From positions 1 to 34,865 of the forward strand of contig JAFSZV010000050.1 in NCBI GenBank assembly GCA_017455565.1: a stretch of 34,865 nt of DNA, written 5' to 3'. The stretch's first letter is position 1, and each line of letters opens with the position of its first letter. Positions 24,584 through 30,602 of the stretch are shown here, piece by piece. The notes beneath the pieces are model-generated. The model saw only the letters and a program-made list of their open reading frames with translations, searched no databases and was not told where the DNA came from. The translations under genes and the position numbers were made by a program. This DNA is from Clostridia bacterium (GTDB taxonomy: Bacteria > Bacillota > Clostridia > Oscillospirales > Butyricicoccaceae).

Positions 24584-25540
24584 ATGAGGACGATTGGCGA
24601 ATTGAATATCGGCGATGCGGTGTATATCGACATCCGATTTCGAAACTACGATGATAACGCGCAGGCCTGGATTGATACCGATCCCATTTCTACGCCCTTT
24701 TACGTGGTGCATCACGGCAAGCCGGACAGCAGCTATGACGACAGCTTTGTAGGATGCACCATTTTGCAGGGCTTTTCCTCGGTATGGCACGGAATGGGTC
24801 CCTTTGATCTGACGGACGCGGCGGGCAACGGCGCCAAAACGGATTATGCCGGGACGGCGGCCCATCAGGCCGACTGTCTGGCGGATGGGACGGCAACGAC
24901 GGCGCGGTTTGGCGGGAGAATCGACCCGGAGATCCAGGCCGTTTTGCAGGCGGTGCGCATCCCCTATCGCGTGGGGACCAGCGGACGAACGGTGGCTTCC
25001 GGAAGTAGTGGATTGGAGGCAAAGGTATTTCTGCCTTCGATGGCGGAGGTGAGCCGGGGCGTTCGGGCGACTTACGGCAATACGTATAGCTTTTATGTGC
25101 AGGAGGGCGCGCTGTTTGACTATTGGCGGCAGGTGCAGGCCGGTACGGCGGCGCTCTCCTATACCGACTGGCGCGGGCATCATACCGAGCGGATCTCACA
25201 AAACGGGTCGTATTGCGGGGAGGACGAGGAAGAGAACTGGTGTCTCAGAACACCGGTAGAAAGCACCTCCAGCAAGCTGTTTTATACGGTGAACAGCAGC
25301 GGTGCGGCTGTGGCGCAGACTTATGGCGCGGCAGAGAGCTACAGCAACCCCTGTATCGTGGTGCCGGACGGTCTGAAGGTGGACGACGACGGAACGCTGC
25401 GTGGGGGAAACGGCCCCGTGATCCACGGAAAAGTGAGCGGCGTATGGAAAGAATCCGTCCCCGCCTGCCGGATCGGCGGCGTGTGGAAAGAGGCGGAAGC
25501 GGTCTACTGCAAAAAAAGCGGCGTTTGGAAAACGCAATAA
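24584..25540 (+). CDS. DUF6273-like receptor-binding/tip protein
   Basis: 318 residues. The sequence ends in three evenly spaced GVWK motifs (residues 286-289, 299-302 and 313-316), a repeat style found at the end of Bacillota tail adhesins. The main body (residues about 20-270) has FLPSMAEVSRGVRATYGNTYSFY and GEDEEENWCLRTPVEST, resembling the DUF6273 domain, often seen in surface and phage-associated proteins and likely a C-type-lectin/formylglycine-like fold. I infer a role in host-surface binding. There are no neighbouring tail-fibre chaperones. The binding site before the ATG is poor; it starts 11 nt after the fibre stop. Confidence 0.7.
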   Translation: MRTIGELNIGDAVYIDIRFRNYDDNAQAWIDTDPISTPFYVVHHGKPDSSYDDSFVGCTILQGFSSVWHGMGPFDLTDAAGNGAKTDYAGTAAHQADCLADGTATTARFGGRIDPEIQAVLQAVRIPYRVGTSGRTVASGSSGLEAKVFLPSMAEVSRGVRATYGNTYSFYVQEGALFDYWRQVQAGTAALSYTDWRGHHTERISQNGSYCGEDEEENWCLRTPVESTSSKLFYTVNSSGAAVAQTYGAAESYSNPCIVVPDGLKVDDDGTLRGGNGPVIHGKVSGVWKESVPACRIGGVWKEAEAVYCKKSGVWKTQ

Positions 25541-25552
25541 GGAGGAGCAAGC

Positions 25553-25942
25553 ATGGATAAACTGAAATTCGGCAAACAGGAGATTGCAGGCAGCGTGTAT
25601 AGCTGCAGCGCAAAGGTGGGCTCGCGGCAGGTGCCCGCGCTGGAGATCCGTCTGGAGGGCGCCGCGGACAGGGCGCTTTTGACCGCGATGACCGAAAACG
25701 ATCTGGAAATTTTTGACGACGCAGGTGAAAAGCAGGGCGAGCAGAGCGGCTATCATACGCTGGTGCGTCACAGCGTGATCCTGGCAAAGGTCACGCCAGT
25801 CGAACAGGAACTGGCCGATACCCAGGAAAAGCTGCGCCGCAGCGTGCTGGAGAACGCGGCCCTCAGCAAGGAAAACGCGGCGCTGGAGGTCGAAAACGCA
25901 GCGCTGTTGTTTGAGAGCCTGACAGGGGAGGAACTGAAATGA
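25553..25942 (+). CDS. Small coiled-coil tail protein of unknown function
   Basis: 129 residues. The N-terminal half (KLKFGKQEIAGSVYSCSAKVGSRQVPALEIRLEG) is beta-rich, and residues about 82-125 form a leucine/glutamate coiled coil (LADTQEKLRRSVLENAALSKENAALEVENAALLFESL) with repeated ENAAL units. I do not recognise the family. It sits between the tip protein and XkdX, where PBSX has xkdW-type genes, and overlaps xkdX by 4 nt. GGAGG precedes the ATG by 7 nt. Confidence 0.75.
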   Translation: MDKLKFGKQEIAGSVYSCSAKVGSRQVPALEIRLEGAADRALLTAMTENDLEIFDDAGEKQGEQSGYHTLVRHSVILAKVTPVEQELADTQEKLRRSVLENAALSKENAALEVENAALLFESLTGEELK

Positions 25943-26079
25943 GCAGACATTTCGAAACGATCAGACGCTATTACCGGAAAGGACTGTATTCCTGCGAGAG
26001 CATCGAAACGCTGCGGCTGCGCGGCGCGATCACGGCGGAAGAGGCCGAATTGATCCTGTCGGAGAAGCCACAGGATTGA
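25939..26079 (+). CDS. xkdX: XkdX-family short protein
   Basis: 46 residues, starting at ATG 25939 that overlaps the previous stop (ATGA). The sequence has FETIRRYYRKGLYSCESIETLRLRGAITAEEAELIL, the XkdX pattern (Y-x-K-G-x-Y, then ITxEE-x-x-I-L) found at the end of PBSX-type tail operons. Function is unknown; the family always lies next to tail fibre genes. It ends the structural operon; in PBSX the next genes would be holin and amidase, but here an insertion-sequence remnant begins. Confidence 0.85.
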   Translation: MSRHFETIRRYYRKGLYSCESIETLRLRGAITAEEAELILSEKPQD

Positions 26080-26091
26080 ACGAAACGGTAG

Positions 26092-26113
26092 GCCGGAGCG
26101 GAAACGCTCCGGC
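26092..26113. terminator. Hairpin behind xkdX, terminator or insertion-sequence end
   Basis: GCCGGAGCG (26092-26100), GAAA loop, CGCTCCGGC (26105-26113). It lies 12 nt after the xkdX stop and lacks a T-run. It overlaps the end of the insertion-sequence remnant by two bases, and a similar CCGGAG...CTCCG pattern stands at the left end of the second copy (34656), so it may belong to the element rather than to the operon. Confidence 0.5.
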
Positions 26114-26131
26114 TTCAGTCTGTCAAAGAAC
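26112..26131. repeat. Terminal inverted repeat of the IS1182-type remnant
   Basis: This 20-bp segment matches, 17 of 20 positions, the segment at 34676-34695 in front of the second transposase. Both read the same way from the outside of the element inward, as expected of the two ends of one IS family. Confidence 0.6.
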
Positions 26132-26139
26132 ACCGATTT

Positions 26140-26660
26140 TCAAGCAACGAAAATCGGTATTCTTTCGTAATTGGGGCTAAAAATGAAGAATCGTGCCTGC
26201 AAAATAAAGTTATCCCAACTCCATTTTGCCATCTTTTTCAGGTTCATGGCAGCAAACTTGAGCCTCACCCAGTTTGAAACACGGGCCAGACCTCGGTGCT
26301 GCGTATAACGCATGGCGTGTTTTTCTTTCGCGTCTGCAAGGACTCTCTCAATCGTCTCTTTCCGTTTGGCGTAGAACTCTTTGCCTTGTTCGGTCTCCCG
26401 GATCGCTTCTATCATGTCCAAGTATTTCTGCCAGATATGGGTTTCAAGTACCTTTTGTCCTTTTTTCGTTGGCTCCGCATTGACTTCCTCTCGGAGCTGT
26501 TCTTCATATATCTTCGCGGCTTTCTTGACCTGCTCTTTCTGGTATTTCCTCTTGTTGGCCGAGGCTTTGATATGCGTTCCGTCTATGAAAATCACGCTGG
26601 GGTCTATCATCTTGTTGTTTATTGCCTTATTCAAAATGTGCTCAAACTTTTTTGTGGAAA
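26140..26660 (-). pseudogene. IS1182-type transposase, truncated 5' end
   Basis: About 170 codons from the C-terminal half of a DDE transposase: DPSVIFIDGTHIKASANKRK (catalytic-region Asp/His), a charged linker, ETEQGKEFYAKRKETIERVLADAKEKHAMRYTQHRGL, then RVSNWVRLKFAAMNLKKMAKW, the usual C-terminal end. The stop is at 26140. Similarity fades near 26650 and no start for a full transposase remains; the open frame up to 26790 is read-through into the birA region. The N-terminal half is missing, so it cannot transpose itself. It sits between xkdX and birA, where prophage lysis genes might have been. Confidence 0.85.
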
Positions 26661-26683
26661 ACCTGGAAAAACCGTGATAAAAT
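26655..26683 (+). promoter_or_regulatory. Extended -10 promoter of birA
   Basis: TGGAAA (26655-26660) and TAAAAT (26678-26683) are 17 bp apart, with TG one base before the -10 box. It lies at the broken edge of the transposase remnant, 28 bp before the birA start. Confidence 0.5.
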
Positions 26684-26710
26684 AACAAAAAACCGGAAAG
26701 GGGGATGCTT

Positions 26711-27481
26711 ATGGACGCGGAACGCCTGTGGGCCGTCTGGCCCCGGGAATTGCCCGCTCCGGTGGTTCTGAAAGAGACCGACAGCACCAACCGGGTGGCG
26801 AAGGAGCTGGCGCGGGCCGGCGCGCCCCACGGAACGGCGGTGATCGCCGCCCGGCAGACCGCGGGACGGGGCAGGAGAGGCAGGACGTTCTTTTCGCCGG
26901 AGGGCGGGATCTATCTCAGCGTGATTTTGCGGTTCTCGCTGGAGCCGGAGCAGTGGGGGCTGATCACCCCCATGGCGGCGGTGGCGGTATGCGAGACAAT
27001 TGAAAGGCTGTGCGGCGTGACCTGCGGCGTCAAGTGGGTCAACGACATTTTGCTGAAAGGCAAAAAACTCTGCGGGATTCTGGCCGAGGGCGAGGGCGAG
27101 GCAGTTGTTCTGGGCGCGGGGATCAATTATCGCGCGCCGCAAGGCGGCTTTCCGCCGGAGATCCGGGACATCGCTTGCGCCCTGTATCCTTCGGAGGGCG
27201 GAAGCGTTTCCGAAGAACGGCTGGCGGCCGGGCTCGTTTCGGCGCTGGCGCGGGAGGGTGAAAGACTGCCCGATCCGGCGTTTCTGGAGCGGTATCGGGA
27301 AAAAAGCGTGTTTTTGGGAAATTCGGTCACGGTGTATCCCACCGGAAGCGAGCCCTATCCCGCGGAGGCGGTGCGGATCGACGATGCGGGCCGATTGATC
27401 GTAAGAAAAGAAGACGGGAGCCTTGCTGTGCTTGACAGTGGCGAAGTCTCGGTGCGAAAGAAAGGGGAGGGGGAAACATGA
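26711..27481 (+). CDS. birA: Biotin--protein ligase without DNA-binding domain
   Basis: 256 residues of the biotin--[acetyl-CoA carboxylase] ligase (class I, no helix-turn-helix), which makes biotinyl-AMP and attaches biotin to carrier proteins. Visible are STNRVAKELA near the start, the ATP/biotin loop GRGRRG (52-57), KWVNDIL with the conserved Lys (108), GILAEG and the C-terminal SH3-like domain. Without the HTH it cannot be a repressor. The ATG at 26711 was chosen because GGAAAGGGGG ends 6 nt upstream; an ATG at 26705 touches that binding site. The stop overlaps phzF-like ATG (ATGA). Confidence 0.93.
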   Translation: MDAERLWAVWPRELPAPVVLKETDSTNRVAKELARAGAPHGTAVIAARQTAGRGRRGRTFFSPEGGIYLSVILRFSLEPEQWGLITPMAAVAVCETIERLCGVTCGVKWVNDILLKGKKLCGILAEGEGEAVVLGAGINYRAPQGGFPPEIRDIACALYPSEGGSVSEERLAAGLVSALAREGERLPDPAFLERYREKSVFLGNSVTVYPTGSEPYPAEAVRIDDAGRLIVRKEDGSLAVLDSGEVSVRKKGEGET

Positions 27482-28257
27482 AATATTTTCTGGTAGAAGC
27501 GTTTACTGATCGACTGTTTTCGGGCAACCCCGCGGGAGTGTGCCTGCTGGAGGGCGCGTGGCCGGGGGCGGATCTGATGCAGCGCATCGCCGGGGAAAAC
27601 AATCTTCCCGAGACGGCATTTTTACGCAGGGAAGAGCAGGGCTGGGAGATCCGGTGGTTCACGCCCTCCTTTGAGATGGATCTTTGCGGTCATGCCACAC
27701 TGGCGGCAGGTTTTGTGGTGCTGGAAAAGCTGGATGGCGGCGACCGGGTGGACTTTTTCTCGCCCTCGGGCCCTGTCAGCGTTTTGCAGGCGCCGGAGGG
27801 AGGCTATGTGCTGGACTTTCCCGCTCGCCCGCCGGTGGAAGTGCCGATCCCCGCGGGAATTGAGGAATGTCTGGGGACAAGGGTGCTGGGCTGCTGGCAA
27901 TCCCGGGATATGGTGGTGTTGACAGAGAGCGCCGAGGCCGTCCGGCGGCTGGAGCCCGATCTGGAAAAGATGAAGGCGATCATCCCCAAATGGGGCATGG
28001 TGCCCACGGCGGCGGGGGAGGACTGCGACTTTGTCAGCCGGTATTTCGATCCCCGGGACGCCATCGCGGAGGATCCTGTTACCGGCTCGGCGCACTGTTC
28101 GCTGGCGCCTTTTTGGGCGGAACGGCTGGGCAAGACCACGCTGCGGGCCCGGCAGCTCTCCAAGCGGGGCGGGAAGCTTTTATGCGTCTGCAAGGAGGAG
28201 CGGGTGATGATCGGCGGCGGCGCCGTTTTATATCTGGAAGGTGAATTGCATGTATAA
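27478..28257 (+). CDS. PhzF-family isomerase/epimerase-like protein
   Basis: 259 residues of the PhzF/diaminopimelate-epimerase-fold family. The catalytic glutamate is at 45 (NNLPETAFL), with the DLCGHATLAA segment (68-77) and DPVTGSAHCSLAPF near residue 200. Family members include trans-2,3-dihydro-3-hydroxyanthranilate isomerase, but stand-alone homologues have unknown substrates and there is no phenazine gene here. It overlaps birA by 4 nt, so the two are translationally coupled, then ends at a pair of hairpins. Confidence 0.88.
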   Translation: MKYFLVEAFTDRLFSGNPAGVCLLEGAWPGADLMQRIAGENNLPETAFLRREEQGWEIRWFTPSFEMDLCGHATLAAGFVVLEKLDGGDRVDFFSPSGPVSVLQAPEGGYVLDFPARPPVEVPIPAGIEECLGTRVLGCWQSRDMVVLTESAEAVRRLEPDLEKMKAIIPKWGMVPTAAGEDCDFVSRYFDPRDAIAEDPVTGSAHCSLAPFWAERLGKTTLRARQLSKRGGKLLCVCKEERVMIGGGAVLYLEGELHV

Positions 28258-28299
28258 GGCGGGCTGCCGCCCGCCGGAGCGCGCTTGCAGGCGCTTTTT
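28258..28299 (+). terminator. Tandem hairpins with T-run after the phzF-like gene
   Basis: GGCGGGC/GCCCGCC (28258-28264 and 28269-28275) is followed by AGCGC/GCGCT (28278-28282 and 28291-28295) and TTTTT. The second hairpin with T-run is a plausible intrinsic terminator. Confidence 0.65.
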
Positions 28300-28349
28300 G
28301 AAGAATTCTGAAATCCCGCCGCTTGAGGAAAGAAGCGGGCCCTCCGTGA

Positions 28350-28379
28350 TTGACTTTGTGCGGGGCGGCGTGGTATACT
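28350..28379 (+). promoter_or_regulatory. Promoter of the DUF5693/csaB-murJ operon
   Basis: TTGACT (28350-28355) and TATACT (28374-28379) are 18 bp apart. The transcript would have a leader of about 85 nt to the ATG at 28470. Confidence 0.75.
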
Positions 28380-28397
28380 GAACTATACTGCCGCAAT

Positions 28398-28451
28398 GTG
28401 CGGCCGCACGAACGAAATAAAAAAATTGCCCCGGGTCGCTTGCCCGGGGCA
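28398..28451 (+). promoter_or_regulatory. Structured 5' leader of the envelope operon
   Basis: A 12-bp palindrome GTGCGGCCGCAC (28398-28409) is followed by a 9-bp hairpin (28427-28435 with 28443-28451). The hairpin ends 6 nt before TGGAGGG, the ribosome binding site. Read on the minus strand the same hairpin precedes a T-run, the arrangement of a terminator, so it may also block antisense transcripts. Confidence 0.4.
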
Positions 28452-28469
28452 TCAAATGGAGGGAACGCT

Positions 28470-30602
28470 ATGAAGCGCTGGACGAAGGAACATCTGCCGC
28501 TTTTCCTGGTTCTGCTGGCCGGACTGATCGCCGCCGCGGTGATCGTGGCGGGACGGGCCGGGATCGAGCAGTCGGCGCGGACCTATGATCTGGTGGCAGA
28601 TTATACCAGCCTTCTGGAAATGGCCGGACAGTCCGACGAGAGCGTGGATTTCTGGCTGTCGTATCTTCACAAGCTCGGCGTTGACCGCGTGGCGGTCACC
28701 GACACCACACCCGAGGATCTGAGCGAGGATTCCGGACGGGTGATCCTGTCCCGTCCCGCCGCCGAGGTCAAGGACGAATATCGCTGGGAAGAAAAATATC
28801 CCGCTGCCGTGACGGCGCTGCTGGAGCAGAGCCGGGGCAGCGAGCAACTTTTGGTTACACGAGACGCGGAGGCGTTTCGCTGGCTCACCGATGCGCTGGA
28901 CAATCGCTTCGACGCGCCTTATCAGACACTGGAGGAAGACGGGGCTTATTTCGTCTGGCTGGGCGACAGCGAGAGCAGCGACGCGCTGGCGGGCATCGAC
29001 CTGGGCATATGGCCCGAGACCGAGGCGCGGATCCTTGCCTCCGGCATGAAGATCGTGCCCCGCCCCTCGCTGAAGAAGGGCGTCAACGGGCGCAAGCTGG
29101 CGGAAGCCTTTCTGGCGGATCTGAAGCGCTATGACAGCCCCTATTTCATCAACAACGGCAAGGTGTTTCTGGGCGACGACGACCCCGATTCGCTGGAGCG
29201 GATCGCCGCGTTTATAGAACGCAGCGGCGTGTCTGTCGGCATCGTGGAGCGGCAGGACCAGAGCCTGGTGCTCACCACCCCCGGACAGGACAGGCTGCTT
29301 GCCATGACGGGCAACCGGGCGGTGCGGGTGTTCAGCATGTGGCCCTTCGTGCAGTGCAGCTGGGCGAAATACAGCTACAGCGGCCCCGAAGAGATCACCA
29401 ATTGCCTCTATCGCGCCGCCTATGAGCGCACCTGCCGCGTGCTGTATCTCAAGATGATCTATATGGATGAAAACTGCGAGACTTATATCACCGATCCTGA
29501 AGCCTATGCCCGGCTCATCGGCGATCTGCAGGAGCGGATGGCCCTTCGCGGATGGGAGCAGGCTGTGGTTTCCGCCAATCCGGATTACAATGCGGGCGGC
29601 TTGTTGCGGCTGATCACGGGCTTCGGCGCCATTGCCGCGGCGGTGCTTCTGCTGGACATCTTTGTCCCGCTGAAGAACAAGTGGAGATGGATCCTGCTGG
29701 TCGCAGGCTGCGTCTGCGTGGCGGGTGCCATGTACGCGGCGCCCAATCTGTCCAAGCTGCTGCTCTCTATGGGCGGTGGCATCGTGATGGCCTGTCTTGC
29801 GGCGGTGGCCACCGATCACTTTGTCCGAGAGAGACTTTCTCTTGGTGATAGGCTTGGCAAAACATTGGGCGTTGCCCTGCTGACGGCGCTTTTGGGCGCG
29901 GCGGTGTCCATGGGCGGCGCGCTCTTTGCCTCGGCCGCGTTGTCGGAAACGGCCTTTATGCTGGAAACCAGGCTCTATCGTGGCGTCAAGATCATGCAGC
30001 TTATCCCAATCTGCGTTTCGGTGATCGCCTATTTCTGCATTCTGGTGTGGAGGGATTATCTCTATCCCCGGGTGAGCGGTTCTTCCATCACCGCCGGACT
30101 GCGCGACCGCAGAACCCGCCGGAGCGCCTGGGGCGAGCTGATGGAAAAACCCTTTAAGCTGGCCTATGCCCGCGAGGCGGTGCTGCTGGTGCTGGCCGTG
30201 CTGATACTGGGCGTGGTGGGAATCTACTATATTTCCCGCACGGGCAATGCCAGCTCAGGTGTTTCGACGCTGGAGCTGGAGCTGCGGAACTTTATGGAAA
30301 ACGGGCTTCCCGCCCGTCCGCGCACCAAGGAATTTCTCATCGGAACGCCGTTTCTGATGCTGCTGGCGTGGGGACGTCGGCGCCGGCTGCCCCGCCTGTC
30401 GGTCTTTTTCGCTATCGGCGCGGCCATCGGCTTTACCAGCATCGTCAACACTTTCCTGCACATCCGGACCCCCTTTGTGCTCAGCCTGATCCGGGTGGCC
30501 ACCGGCCTGGGAATGGGCATGATGGTGGGTGCCGCCGTGATTTTGGTGCTGGAGGCGCTTTGGCGCATCCTGCAGGGCGCGGCAAGGAGGCGCAATGGAT
30601 AA
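28470..30602 (+). CDS. DUF5693-family membrane protein next to csaB
   Basis: 710 residues. One N-terminal membrane helix (10-28), then an extracytoplasmic region of about 370 residues that begins EQSARTYDLVADYTSLLEMAGQSD and contains SVDFWLSYLHKLGVDRVAVTD; after about 395 come some eight to ten membrane helices. This matches the DUF5693 family, which neighbours CsaB-type pyruvyl transferases in Clostridia; function is not known. The ATG at 28470 has TGGAGGG 6 nt upstream; the open frame extends further up through the leader without a better site. It overlaps the csaB-murJ fusion by 8 nt. The pairing suggests a part in building a pyruvylated secondary cell-wall polymer. Confidence 0.88.
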   Translation: MKRWTKEHLPLFLVLLAGLIAAAVIVAGRAGIEQSARTYDLVADYTSLLEMAGQSDESVDFWLSYLHKLGVDRVAVTDTTPEDLSEDSGRVILSRPAAEVKDEYRWEEKYPAAVTALLEQSRGSEQLLVTRDAEAFRWLTDALDNRFDAPYQTLEEDGAYFVWLGDSESSDALAGIDLGIWPETEARILASGMKIVPRPSLKKGVNGRKLAEAFLADLKRYDSPYFINNGKVFLGDDDPDSLERIAAFIERSGVSVGIVERQDQSLVLTTPGQDRLLAMTGNRAVRVFSMWPFVQCSWAKYSYSGPEEITNCLYRAAYERTCRVLYLKMIYMDENCETYITDPEAYARLIGDLQERMALRGWEQAVVSANPDYNAGGLLRLITGFGAIAAAVLLLDIFVPLKNKWRWILLVAGCVCVAGAMYAAPNLSKLLLSMGGGIVMACLAAVATDHFVRERLSLGDRLGKTLGVALLTALLGAAVSMGGALFASAALSETAFMLETRLYRGVKIMQLIPICVSVIAYFCILVWRDYLYPRVSGSSITAGLRDRRTRRSAWGELMEKPFKLAYAREAVLLVLAVLILGVVGIYYISRTGNASSGVSTLELELRNFMENGLPARPRTKEFLIGTPFLMLLAWGRRRRLPRLSVFFAIGAAIGFTSIVNTFLHIRTPFVLSLIRVATGLGMGMMVGAAVILVLEALWRILQGAARRRNG

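Noticed and set aside
15973..26140. Attachment-site repeats expected at the borders of a prophage
   Set aside because: I compared the two borders by eye and found no shared direct repeat, and there is no integrase; the locus may be a resident operon or an old remnant.
26685..26790. N-terminal extension of the transposase remnant
   Set aside because: These codons lie within birA and its leader in antisense; similarity to transposases ends near 26650.
28452..29819. 455-codon open frame opposite DUF5693
   Set aside because: Antisense shadow without promoter, binding site or recognisable domain.
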